Source of the DNA: Tuctoria greenei
Taxonomy: Eukaryota > Streptophyta > Magnoliopsida > Poales > Poaceae
Reading direction: 5' to 3'
Assembly: GCA_036927565.1 (NCBI GenBank)
Contig: JAYESD010000008.1
Span: forward strand, 111,708,279 to 111,772,278
DNA: 64,000 nt
Positions 33,292 through 43,049 of this stretch are shown here, piece by piece. Numbering within the stretch: the first letter of the stretch is position 1; each line of letters starts with the position of its first letter. The notes beneath the pieces were generated by a model, which was given only the letters and a program-made list of their open reading frames with translations, was not told the DNA's origin and did no database searches. The translations under genes were made by a program, and so were the position numbers.

Positions 33292-34201
33292 GTAAGTAGG
33301 CCATTTGTGTATTCCCTTGTGTTCAGTGTTTTAAAATAGGGCCTGAACGCTTAGGCACCTAGGCGAGCGACAAGTGAGAGTCATACTAGGAGATTAGGGC
33401 AGGGGAGGCGTAGAGGCCGGCACAGGCGCGCACCTGGGGCTGCATGGGAGGGATGGGCAGGAGGGCAGGGGAGTGGCAGATGACACGTGACAGAGGTGTC
33501 AGGGATGAGCGAAGCAAAAAGAAGGGGTGGGCGGCGGCGGCAAAGATGTGGGTAGGCCTAAACTCGATCCGATTGGTGTGAATGGTGGGATGTGATTTGA
33601 TGGTTCATTTTTCATATCTGGACAATATATAATCATTTCTTTGTCCTTAGCATTACCATTTTTTTCTCCCACCCTCTCTCCTCTCCACCAGTGGCGGTCC
33701 AGTCGAGTGCGGCAGCGGCTCCAGCAAGCGGCAACAATCCTGGTTACGGTAAGCGGAGGTTGCGTGTGTGCCGGTGGCCGAGGCGACCTCTGCAGCGGCG
33801 CCGGCTGCCAAGCGAGGCGAGCCTCCCTGAGATTCGGCAGCAGCTGACTACTCCCTCCGTCCCACAAAGATTGTCGTTTTAGCATTTTTAAGACATAATA
33901 GGAAAAATGGTGAATGACGCATGTGTCCTCATAAAGCTGGCAAGTTTAATGGTATTCATTAAGATACAGTTGCACTTTTTTGGGAAACCGCGCAGGAAGG
34001 AAACAAGCATTGGTAGGCGGTTAAATTCACATTTTAACTAGTGCATTGATGAGCTCTAAAATGACCAGCTTTCTGGGACACATCAAAAAACCCAAAAAGA
34101 CAATCTTTGTTGGACAGAAGGAGTAGACGCTAAGGCAATGACTATGCTTCTGTCATACACATATATATACTCTTGTCGTGGTAAAAACTTTTTTTCTCCA
34201 G
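33292..34201 (+). other. WD40 pseudogene intron 7 with GC-rich insert and Stowaway MITE
   Basis: About 33330-33848 is GC-rich and unlike the other introns. It has a pyrimidine tract and CAG (about 33655-33690), followed by Ala/Arg-rich frames, perhaps a captured exon. A Stowaway MITE follows (33851-34123). Confidence 0.5.
33851..34123. mobile_element. Stowaway-type MITE, 273 bp
   Basis: The left end CTCCCTCCGTCCCACAAAGA is the classic Stowaway terminus. The right end (reading AATCTTTGTTGGACAGAAGGAG) is its inverted partner with some changes. It is flanked by TA on both sides (33849-33850 and 34124-34125), the mariner-type TSD. It has no coding capacity. Confidence 0.85.
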
Positions 34202-34289
34202 AGTGTTTATGTGAGCCCGAACGGAAAATGTTTGCTGTACTTGGGGACCATGAGGATGGATTGATGGTGTGAATCCCAACTGTGGCAAG
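34202..34289 (+). pseudogene. WD40 pseudogene exon 8
   Basis: Acceptor CTCCAG, then VYVSPNGKMFAVLGDHEDGLMV and a premature stop; the donor is CAAG|GTAAGT. Confidence 0.75.
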
Positions 34290-34366
34290 GTAAGTGCAAT
34301 TTGTTATAAATTTGCAGGCTACTGGTATCTGGTTTATCCTAACAGTCAAGCTTTATATTACTTTAG

Positions 34367-34775
34367 GCTACCGGCACTCTGAAGGGTCACTTGGATTACT
34401 CTTTTGCTTCTGCCTGGCATCTTGAAGGCAACATCTTGGCTACCGGGAGCCAAGACACAACATGTAGGTTGTGGGACATTAGAAACCTGTCAGAGTCCTT
34501 AGCTGTGCTCGGTGGAAGGATGGACTCAGTTCAGTGTGTTAAATTCTCTTCAGATGGGCGCTTCCCGGCAACAGCTGAGACTGTTGATTTTGTTCACATA
34601 TATGATTCTTTTGGAGATAATGGGAAATCTCATGAGATTGACTTGTTTGGGTAGATAGTTGGCTTGTCATTCAGCCCAGACACAGAGACCTTTTATGTTG
34701 GCGTATAGCGAACCTGCCTTATAGAGTTCATTAAGAGCCATCAACATCATTACTTGAACAGCTTCTGTCGATACC
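34367..34775 (+). pseudogene. WD40 pseudogene exon 9 (last) and end of coding region
   Basis: Reads ATGTLKGHLDYSFASAW, then GSQDTTCRLWDIRNLSE and FSSDGRFPATAETVDFVHIY, a WD40 blade series. It continues to SHEIDLFG, where a Glu-type codon has become TAG (34652-34654). The same frame goes on (IVGLSFSPDTETFYVGV, another stop, LIEFIKSHQHHYLNSFC). This is the best preserved exon. Confidence 0.82.
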
Positions 34776-35757
34776 ATTGATTTGACAAAATATGATTTCA
34801 TGGCAGTTCCAGTATGGGCAAGTGTTGGATGCCAATGTTCTACTGCGTGCTGCCACAGCTTGATGATTCTACAGAGAATCCCGTTGAAGCATATGCTTCT
34901 TATAGTTTTTGGTGGTAGCACCAGAGGCCTCTTCAGATAATTCTGGGGTTTTTCTTTCTTACTAGTAACTTTGGCCTCTGGATTGTCTTGCGGAACTCAA
35001 AGTGGTAGTATCTGTATAGCTTTATTGTTTAGATAATGATCCACCACGACCACATGAGCACCTCACTCCAGCATCCATGGAGCCCTAATCGTCCACACAT
35101 CTCCGTGAGGTTTGAGCGAGGTACGTAAAGTTTTAGATCGCACAGCTTCTCAATCAGCTAACTAAAAAAATTAAGCGTTCAGACTCCCAAACGTCTAGCT
35201 CTTGACCTTACTTTCCAAAAAAGGGCTTCTCAAAATGAACTAGCAAGCAACTTGGAGGAAACTCGACTTTCCACCAGCTTTTGTCCTCTTTCCGCAACTA
35301 GGATACGAAACTACCCATCAAATTTAATAAAATTACTCATAATTGCTATCATATAAAATGAGTACCCTAACCTCCTCCCACTATCCGACTGCTCCAAGAA
35401 ACCTCTACGCTTGGCCGACCCTTCAATCACCGCCGCCCTGCGTATCGGTACCTCTCCCTCCATCATGCCCCGCTTCCGCCGTTGGTGGATATGCTATCCG
35501 TCTGCCCGATCTTCGCACGATGGCCAGGGCGTGAGGACCACCGTTGTGATCTTTCCATTTGCCCTCCCACAGCAAGCGGCAGCCTCCCTCCCCCACATGG
35601 CAGCCCGCATTGCCGCCCGCGCTGCCAGCCAGGGCCCAAGGCATGTGCCCGTGATTTGCATGGGCAGACACCGCCTTCAATGATTTCTGCCAGGCATTGC
35701 AAAGTTTACTTGATAGTTTTGTGTTCTTTACGGATTTGATGTATGCTCAGATTAGAT
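34776..35757. other. Flank of the WD40 pseudogene, no gene identified
   Basis: 34776-35040 may be the old 3' UTR. 35340-35700 has GC-rich overlapping frames on both strands with no recognisable domain. I see nothing further. Confidence 0.4.
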
Positions 35758-36263
35758 TGTCTCCAACGGTCTACTCAAATAGAACTTTAAACCTATTTTA
35801 GGCATTAAAAAGTAAAAATTACTCTCCAACAGATATCTCATACACCTACTCCATCCTGGGCTACCTCCCCTCTGCAGCCCAAAGATAGGCTGTGGACACC
35901 AGACTCCCCCATCACTTTCAATCATTTTTTTCTTCTCGGACCGTTTTCTTCTTCGTCTATCTGCCTGGGCGCCCCCATGCTCCCGCTGCAGACGCCCTCC
36001 CTCACCTCGTCATGCTGCCCCTCAGCATCCAGCTCCCATCGCCTATGCTTGCCCCGAGCCACGGCTCCTCCGCCGCCGCCCTCCTCACTCTGCATCACAT
36101 CCTCCCTCTGACGCACGCCTGTCGCCACCGCACGAGCCCTCCCTCACCACGGCTCCCTGCTCCTCCCCTCCCGTCGTCGCCTGCTCAGATTCGCTGCCAC
36201 GCAATTCCTCAGCATCGCGTCGAGCCTCCTCTGCGTCAGGCTTCATCTGCCGCCGTGGCCTCC

Positions 36264-36268
36264 TCCGC
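36264..36268. repeat. TSD of copia G, left copy (TCCGC)
   Basis: Identical to 42555-42559. Confidence 0.9.
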
Positions 36269-37178
36269 TGTTAGAAAACAATGCACTTTAGAGACAAAAT
36301 TAATTCCTAAAATTACAACAGTATGCATGACAGATAGTCCACAAAACATGAACACCAACATGCAAATAAAGCAGATTATATCTATCATACTCATGCGTAG
36401 AAAACTCATCTTTACTTACAGTGCTGACGCTTCCAGCTTGAAAAATGACGAGAGGAGTGTGAAGAAGACTGTAGATGAAGCAGATCTTCTATCGAGCAGT
36501 CGCGCGAAGGCTACCCAAAAACCTGATTCGCCCCAATCCGTGCAGATTCTTCAAGTGAGACGTGGTTTCGGAGACACTGCTCTCCCACACGTCGGTGACA
36601 CGCCGACGGGAGGGATGGACTAGCCTGTAGCTGACGCTCAACAAAGTGGACTAGTGAGTCTGTTCACCTCTGTATTTTTGAATGAAGGCACTCATTCTGT
36701 ATATATAGTGACAGACTCTAGTAACTGAAAGAATTAAGTATACAGTAAAGCGGCACAATTAGGCTCTAGTAACTGAAGACAATAAACTTCAGTATTTGCA
36801 GCATAATTGCGTCAGTTACTGCATACCATTATTTTTCCAGAAACTGACTCATAAACGCCACAAATTGCAGCAAATTAAAGTAATATTAGTGTCAGTTTTA
36901 TCAAAAAGAGAGAGAACAGATTTACTGTGCCAGTCGCAAGTCACAAGTCACGCGTTAACTCACGCGAAAATACGCGAATACGCGAATATGCGCGCGCGCG
37001 TGCGTGTGATTTGTTTGTGACTATAGCCATCCTTCTCTCACATATTCCACACATAGAAAATAGCTTCCCTTATAAATAAGTGCTACTCTCCTCAAATAGT
37101 CAATGTGGGATTAATGCCTCCTTTACACCTTTGGAATTCAATAGAGAATAGTTGGGCCTAGGCCCAAATATTCCAACA
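36269..37178 (-). repeat. Element G 3' LTR
   Basis: On the minus strand it starts TGTTGGAATATTTGGGCC, contains the 12-bp palindrome GGGCCTAGGCCC and a TATA-type TTTATAAGG (about 37066-37074 reversed), and ends TTTTCTAACA. It is preceded by the purine-rich TTTGGTGGGGAT (PPT). Confidence 0.92.
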
Positions 37179-37732
37179 ATCCCCACCAAATTCCAAAGGC
37201 ATAGCTGACACTACTTGTCATATGTCCACAATGTTATTTGATATATCAGTTTAACGATGGAGACCTATTCGGTTGAACATCCATCTAGATCTAAAAAATC
37301 TGTCAACTCACAACTACACAATGGACTATGCCTTGAATTGGTAGTTTTGCGCGAGACGGTTTCATTTAAAGATCAAACTGATACTAGGCGCCTATTGGGC
37401 CAGTCCTCGGGTGGAGCCTATAAGTCATACTCCCGTGTCTCTTTCATGAGCTTCTTAGAGAATTCCCAAATCTCACAGACTGTGACCAATAGTCATCTCA
37501 TATAGGTGTGTTCGTACAAGAATACTCTGTAGGACAGTATCTCGCACTATAGCCTCCGAACACATTAAGACTTAAAGCCAGCCTTCCTTACAGAATGGAG
37601 AGTTTTGCATCTTCACTGGAGTGGGTACTACATAGTTATATACTCTCCTAGTTATACATACAGCTTGTTCTTCCCAAATTCTAATTCACGAGATCTCCGA
37701 TCACATAGGTTTGGGTTACCGCTGTGTATAAC
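37179..37732 (-). other. Element G 3' untranslated region and PPT
   Basis: Non-coding sequence between the pol stop and the 3' LTR. The PPT (minus strand TTTGGTGGGGAT) lies at 37179-37190. Confidence 0.7.
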
Positions 37733-39673
37733 TCACGTGGGTCTCAATCCCATCTCCTTCGATGCACTATCTATCACATTTTTTGATAGACCTTTTGTAA
37801 ACGGATCTGCCAGATTTTTCGCCGTTTGAACATAATCAATGGCTATTACTCCGGAGTTTCTCAATTTTCTGACAGATTTTAACCGTCTTTTCACATGTCT
37901 TGAGGATTTCATATTATCCTTTGTACTTGACACCTTCGCAAGAACTGTTTGATTGTCACAGTACATAAGAATTGGAGGAATTGGTTTTTCCACCACTAGT
38001 AAATCCATCAAGAGTTCCTTCAGCCACTCTGCTTCTACAGAAGCTGTATCTAATGCTGTAAGCTCTGCCTCCATGGTTGAATTCGTCAAAATAGTCTGTT
38101 TACAAGACCTCCATGAGACAGCTGCTCCTCCAAGAGTAAAGACATAACCACTTGTTGCCTTTATCTCATTAGCATCAGAAATCCAATTGGAATCACTATA
38201 ACCCTCTAAAACTTTGGGGTCTCCTGTATAGTGAAGTCCAAAGCTCATTGTACCACATAAATAGCGCATAACTCGCTCAAGCGCGCGCCAATGATCATCT
38301 CCTGGATTAGCAGTAAACCGGCTCAATTTGCTAACCGCGAAAGAAATATCAGGTCGAGTAGCACCAGCTAGGTACATGAGCGAACCAATAATCTGAGAAT
38401 ATCTCAGTTGGTCTCTTCCTAGTCTTTTATTCTTCCGAAGAATTATACTAGGATCGTATGGTGTTGGTGAAGGCTTGCTGTCCAAATAGCCAAAACGGCT
38501 CAAGACCTTCTCAACATAATGGGACTGTAAAAGAGTAATCCCATTCTCATTTCTTATCAGCTTGACGTTTAAGATAACATCAGCCTCCCCTAAGTCTTTC
38601 ATATCAAATTTTTGGAACAGAAAAGATTTAACCTCATTTATCACATCAATATCAGTTCCAAAAATTAATATATCATCGACATACAAACACATGATCACTC
38701 CTCTACCCCCACCATATCGATAATATACACATTTATCAGCCTCGTTGACAACAAAACCTGCTTGTGTCATGGTACTATCAAATTTCTCATGCCACTGCTT
38801 TGGTGCCTGTTTAAGACCGTATAAAGATTTCTTTAACTTACACACCTTATTCTCTTGACCGGATATCTCAAATCCTTCTGGCTGATCCATATAAATCTCC
38901 TCATCCAACTCTCCGTTAAGGAAAGCCGTCTTCACATCCATTTGATGAATTAGAAGACCGTGTGAGGCAGTCAAAGAAAGAAGTACCCGAATTGTTGTCA
39001 TTCTAGCAACGGGTGAGTAAGTATCAAAGAAGTCTTCTCCTTCTTTTTGTGTATAATCTTTCGCCACCAGTCTGGCCTTGTACTTCTCAATAGTACCATC
39101 AGGCCTAAGCTTTTTCTTGAACACCCACTTACACCCAATCGTTTTACAACCGAATGGATGATCCACTACATCCCAGGTTCCGTTAGTCATGATGGATTCC
39201 ATCTCACTACGGACTGCTTCCTTCCAATCGTCTGCATCAAGAGATGCAAACGCATCTTGGATGGATCTGGGTGTATCATCCACAAGATAAACAATGAAAT
39301 CATCACCAAAGGATTTTGGGATCCTCTGTCTCTTGCTCATTCTATGAGATGTTTCATTGTTTTCTCCATCATACGGCTGTACTAGATTTTCTGATGGTGT
39401 CAGAAGAGGTTGTTCTAAGGTTTCGAATGAAGGATAATTTATGTCATGCGTATGACCATATGAATTACGTGCATCATTCATAGGAAAAATACTTTCAAAA
39501 AACGTGGCATCTCTGGATTCAACTATTGTATCAACAAGTACAAGTGGTGAATCAGATCTGATTACTAAAAATCTATAAGCAGGACTATTCGAAGCATAAC
39601 CAATAAAGATGCAATCAACAGTATTAGGTCCGAGTTTATGCTTTTTAACTATTGGTATATTTACCATAGCCAA
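37733..39673 (-). CDS. pol: Element G pol, part 2: integrase C-terminus, RT and RNase H
   Basis: This long open frame is in the same frame as 39680-41255, separated only by a TAG. It starts in the integrase C-terminal domain (VDCIFIGYASNSPAYRF). RT follows: CKWVFKKKLRPDG, ARLVAKDYTQKEGEDFFDTY, QMDVKTAFLNGELDEEIYM, SLYGLKQAPKQWHEKFD and the catalytic LYVDDILIFG (about 38670). RNase H comes next: GYSDSNWISDANEIKATSG, VSWRSCKQTILTNSTMEAE, YCDNQTVLA and ADPFTKGLS, ending MGLRPT. All expected catalytic motifs are visible. There is no genuine start codon because this was part of a polyprotein. Confidence 0.92.
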   Translation of the reverse strand: MAMVNIPIVKKHKLGPNTVDCIFIGYASNSPAYRFLVIRSDSPLVLVDTIVESRDATFFESIFPMNDARNSYGHTHDINYPSFETLEQPLLTPSENLVQPYDGENNETSHRMSKRQRIPKSFGDDFIVYLVDDTPRSIQDAFASLDADDWKEAVRSEMESIMTNGTWDVVDHPFGCKTIGCKWVFKKKLRPDGTIEKYKARLVAKDYTQKEGEDFFDTYSPVARMTTIRVLLSLTASHGLLIHQMDVKTAFLNGELDEEIYMDQPEGFEISGQENKVCKLKKSLYGLKQAPKQWHEKFDSTMTQAGFVVNEADKCVYYRYGGGRGVIMCLYVDDILIFGTDIDVINEVKSFLFQKFDMKDLGEADVILNVKLIRNENGITLLQSHYVEKVLSRFGYLDSKPSPTPYDPSIILRKNKRLGRDQLRYSQIIGSLMYLAGATRPDISFAVSKLSRFTANPGDDHWRALERVMRYLCGTMSFGLHYTGDPKVLEGYSDSNWISDANEIKATSGYVFTLGGAAVSWRSCKQTILTNSTMEAELTALDTASVEAEWLKELLMDLLVVEKPIPPILMYCDNQTVLAKVSSTKDNMKSSRHVKRRLKSVRKLRNSGVIAIDYVQTAKNLADPFTKGLSKNVIDSASKEMGLRPT

Positions 39674-39679
39674 ACACCC

Positions 39680-41255
39680 CTATGTGCGCAGGTAAGAAAG
39701 AGATGGTTTTCTTCCTTTCCAGCCTTCATATGGAGTTTTCTCACTATTTTTAGTGGGAACTCTATTAAGTACATAGTTTGCAGTCAAAACTGCCTCCCCC
39801 CACCATTCCTTAGATAAACCAGCAGTTTCTAACATGGCATTCACCAAGTCTGTTAGAGTGCGGTTTTTCCTCTCGGCAACCCCATTTGATTGAGGTGAAT
39901 AGGGTGGTGTTCTTTCATGTACAACTCCATTCTCAACACAAAATTGGATGAACTCATTGGAGAAATACTCCCCCCCCCCCCCCCCACGATCAGATCTAAT
40001 TCTCTTGATTTTTCTTTCTAGTTGATTCTCAACCTCAGCCTTATAGATTTTAAAGTGATCTAATGCCTCATCCTTTGATTTAAGTAAATACACATAACAG
40101 TAACGAGTTGAATCATCAATAAATGTCATTAAGTATTTCTTTTCTCCCTTAGTTAATATGCCATTCATTTCACAAAGGTCGGAATGAATGAGTTCCAAAA
40201 GTGTCGTATTTCGTTCATCAACAGCAAAGTGAGGTTTTCTTGGCTGTTTAGCTTGCACACAAGCTTGACACTTGGAACCTTTCACTATAGGAATTTTAGG
40301 AATTAAATTCAAGGTAGATAGCCGTGAGATGCATCCAAAATTTATATGACATAAACGCGAGTGCCAAACACTCGCTTCATCATCTTTATTCAAAAAATTC
40401 ACCACGGAGCTACTATAATGGGAAAGGGAAAAACGGAACAAGCCTCCGTTGTCATAGCCTTTTCCAATAAAGAGTCCACATTTTGACACGACTACTTTAT
40501 ATGACTCAAACACCAACTTAAATCCGTCTCGACACAACAAAGAGCCACTGACGAGATTTTTATTTATTGAGGGGGCATGCTGCACGGTCTTTCCCGAAGT
40601 GAACTTCAGACTGATCGTACCAACACCATGAACAGAAGCACGTGAGCCGTTTTCCATCAGGACGGAGGCACCGTGGGTAGCCTGATAAGAAGAAAACATA
40701 GATACATCAGCACAAACATGGATATTAGCCCCTGTATCAATCCACCATTCAGTAGGTTGGCATGTTGTTAAAACAATATATGTATTACCATACCCTGCTA
40801 TTCCAGCATCGCTAATAATCATGTTGGCAGATTTTTGCTGAATTTTCTTGCCTTTCCTGTCTGTGCACTTTTTGGCAAAATGCCCAACCTTGCCACAGAC
40901 ATAGCATTCAACCTCAGCCATGTTTATCTTCTTCTTCTCCTTTCTCTTGAAGTTGGTGGTGTGTACAACTTTATTTTTCCCTTTCTTTGGTCCAGCATGT
41001 TGCATGATATTAGCACTGGACTGTCCTTCATGCACCTTGGATGCACCATCTTTTGCCCGAGCTTTCTCCTCCACATCAAGAGAAGCCAACAAATCCTCAA
41101 CGGGAATGTTATGTCTCTTATGTTTCAGAGATGTGGCAAATCCCCTCCAGGATGGAGGTAATTTGGCAATAATGCCCCCAGCCACAAATCGATCAGGCAA
41201 ATTTAGTCCAAGTTGTTGGAGCTCTCCGACAATAAGTTGTATTTCATGAGCCTGC
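39680..41255 (-). CDS. pol: Element G pol, part 1: gag end, protease and integrase
   Basis: Begins after a TAG at about 41256-41258. The gag C-terminus (LPDRFVAGGIIAKLPPSWRGF) is followed by a CCHC knuckle (CYVCGKVGHFAKKC), aspartic protease (WWIDTGANIHVC), GAG-pre-integrase (SVWHSRLCHINFGC...CQACVQAK) and the integrase core: D in LIHSDLCEM, D in RSDRGGGGGEYF and E in NGVAERKNRT. An in-frame run of G codons lengthens the loop after the second Asp. The frame ends at TAG 39680-39682, where related proteins have Trp (TGG), so a single G-to-A change truncates it. Confidence 0.9.
39970..39985. repeat. C16/G16 homopolymer inside G integrase
   Basis: Sixteen C on the plus strand read as GGG codons on the coding strand: five Gly where copia integrases usually have two (S-D-x-G-G-E-Y/F). 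The expansion is in frame (+9 bases), right beside the second catalytic Asp. Confidence 0.85.
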
Positions 41256-41616
41256 TAAACCACTGAACGGTTGTCTGCCATCTTAAAATCGTGATAGCGC
41301 TCCATGACATACAACTCATGTCCAGCATCCGACGCACCGTACTTGTGTTCGATAGCCTCCCAAAGCTCTTTTGCGCTCTTATGAGTCATATAAACATCAC
41401 ACAGTTTATCGGATAGCACACTTAAAATACAACTGCCATCACATTAGCCTTATCAAACTCAGCCTGTTTCTCAACAGTCATGGGTCGATCTACAGACTTT
41501 AGAACATAAGATATGTCCATAGAAGTGAGCCACAAGTCAAGTTTTGTAGCCCATCTCTTAAAGTTCGAACCAGCGAACTTCTCAGGTTTCATTGCATCAG
41601 CAAAGCTATTACCCAT
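41256..41616 (-). pseudogene. Element G gag N-terminal part with frameshift
   Basis: The ATG at 41616 gives MGNSFADAMKPEKFAGSNF and KRWATKLDLWLTSMDISYVL, the usual start of this copia gag. The frame breaks near 41425 (an indel in the TTTTAAGTG stretch) and resumes as LSDKLCDVYMTHKSAKELWE in the frame of the main ORF. A TAG (about 41256-41258) follows, where Gln or another residue is expected before QAHEIQL. Confidence 0.82.
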
Positions 41617-41643
41617 CTTAAAGTGCCTATCAGGTTTTTGGAT
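41617..41643 (-). other. Element G leader: 27 nt between 5' LTR and gag, no canonical PBS
   Basis: On the minus strand the LTR end TCTAACA is followed by ATCCAAAAACCTGATAGGC and then the gag ATG. There is no TGGTATCAGAGC-type PBS. Confidence 0.7.
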
Positions 41644-42554
41644 TGTTAGAAAACAATGCACTTTAGAGACAAAATTAATTCCTAAAATTACAACAGTATG
41701 CATGACAGATAGTCCACAAAACATGAACACCAACATGCAAATAAAGCAGATTATATCTATTATACTCATGCGTAGAAAACTCATCTTTACTTACAGTGCT
41801 GACGCTTCCAGCTTGAAAAGTGACGAGAGGAGTGTGAAGAAGACTGTAGATGAAACAGATCTTCTATCGAGCAGTCACGCGAACGCTACCCAAAAACCTG
41901 ATTCGCCCCAATCCGTGCAGATTCTTCAAGTGAGACGTGGTTTTGGAGACACTGCTCTCCCACACGTCGGTGACACGCCGACGGGAGGGATGGACTAGCC
42001 TGTAGCTGACGCTCAACACAGTGGACTAGTGAGTCTGTTCACCTCTGTATTTTTGAATGAAGGCACTCATTCTGTATATATAGTGACAGACTCTAGTAAC
42101 TGAAAGAATTAAGTATACAGTAAAGCAGCACAATTAGGCTCTAGTAACTGAAGACAATAAACTTCAGTATTTGCAGCATAATTGCGCCAGTTACTGCATA
42201 CCATTATTTTTCTAGAAACTGACTCATAAAGTGCCACAAATTGCAGCAAATTAAAGTCATATTAGTGTCAGTTTTATCAAAAAGAGAGAGAACAGATTTA
42301 CTGCGCCAGTCGCCACGTCGCAAGTCACAAGTCACGCGTTAACTCACGCGAAAATACGCGAATACGCGCGCGCGCGTGCGTGTGATTTGTTTGTGACTAT
42401 AGCCATCCTTCTCTCACATATTCCACACATAGAAAATAGTTTCCCTTATAAATAAGTGCTACTCTCCTCAAATAGTCAATGTGGGATTAATGCCTCTTTT
42501 ACACCTTTGGAATTCAATAGAGAATAGTTGGGCCTAGGCCCAAATATTCCAACA
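41644..42554 (-). repeat. Element G 5' LTR
   Basis: 911 bp, pairing with 36269-37178; same ends, palindrome and TATA. Main differences are a 7-bp insertion (about 42313) and loss of a CGAATACG unit near 42365. Confidence 0.92.
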
Positions 42555-42559
42555 TCCGC
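42555..42559. repeat. TSD of copia G, right copy (TCCGC)
   Basis: Identical to 36264-36268. Confidence 0.9.
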
Positions 42560-43049
42560 TCCCCGCCAAGGTTCCTATGTGCCCTCCTCCACGCTGCCGC
42601 ACCTCAGCGCAGCAATGCCTGCACCACCCCGCCACGAACTCCTCAGTGCCGTCGCGCTCTTCAGTGTCGTGCCGCCGGCACCGCGACCACCTCTGCGTTG
42701 CCCCGCACACGCAGCGACCTCCTCTATGCTACCCCGCGACAAACTCCTCTGTACCGCACCACGGCAACCTCCGCAGCGCTGCCCCGCGACGACCTCCTCT
42801 TCGCCGCCGCTCTTCAGCGCCACACCGTCCACGCCGATACTTCCGCAGCGCCACCCCGCGGCGACCTCCTCTTCAGTCCCCGACTCCCCGCGAGAACACT
42901 CGAAACTGGGCTATCTGTTGGACATGGGTAAAGAATGGGCTGCAAAATTTTTATTTTAAGAAGCCCAAATACTGGAATTGGTCTCCTATTTTGGGACTTA
43001 TTATTGGAGATAGCCTTAGTTCCCATGCGGTGGCCACCTCTTTGAATTT

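Larger units (their letters stand above)
28151..34775 (+). pseudogene. WD40-repeat protein pseudogene (intron-containing), overall span
   Basis: At least nine exons of a plant gene for a WD40-repeat protein are recognisable in order with good splice borders. The family is the one usually annotated 'uncharacterized WD repeat-containing protein C2A9.03-like'. Each exon keeps long matches to that family (NPFDEANQNELFANLINYDQ, LEDDGVVFITRVTDDENAIT, GSQDTTCRLWDIRNLSE, FVHIYDSF, SHEIDLFG). Stops and frameshifts occur in exons 1, 2, 3, 4, 7, 8 and 9, so no functional protein is made. Introns are kept, so this is a duplicated or decayed gene, not a processed copy. The introns host TE insertions. The family assignment is from memory of the protein family, not a search. 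Confidence 0.8.
36269..42554 (-). mobile_element. Element G: young, nearly complete Ty1/copia retrotransposon
   Basis: 6.3 kb, minus strand, with LTRs of 910 and 911 bp and a perfect 5-bp TSD. By eye the LTRs differ at about 15 positions plus three small indels, around 1.7%. At commonly used grass LTR rates this suggests well under one million years. Pol motifs differ from B and E; it is not a Sirevirus. Gag-pol is broken by one frameshift in gag and two stops, otherwise long and well conserved. Confidence 0.92.
35758..43012. mobile_element. Possible DNA transposon with GC-rich (captured?) interior, split by copia G
   Basis: The left end reads TGTCTCCAACGGTCTACTC. The right end, reversed, reads TATCTCCAATAATAAGTCC, so only a short terminal match (T-TCTCCAA) is clear. 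Without G (36269-42554) the element is about 0.97 kb. The interior is GC-rich with Pro/Ser/Ala-rich frames on both sides of G (35892-36268, 42555-42960), like exon pieces picked up from genes. I could not find a clear TSD. Confidence 0.35.

Noticed and set aside
33499..33885. Minus-strand 128-codon frame in WD40 intron 7
   Set aside because: Low-complexity Pro/Arg-rich frame in GC-rich sequence with no domain or homologous partner.
35343..35739. Overlapping frames of 60-90 codons on both strands
   Set aside because: GC-rich composition alone explains them; no motif and no conserved start.
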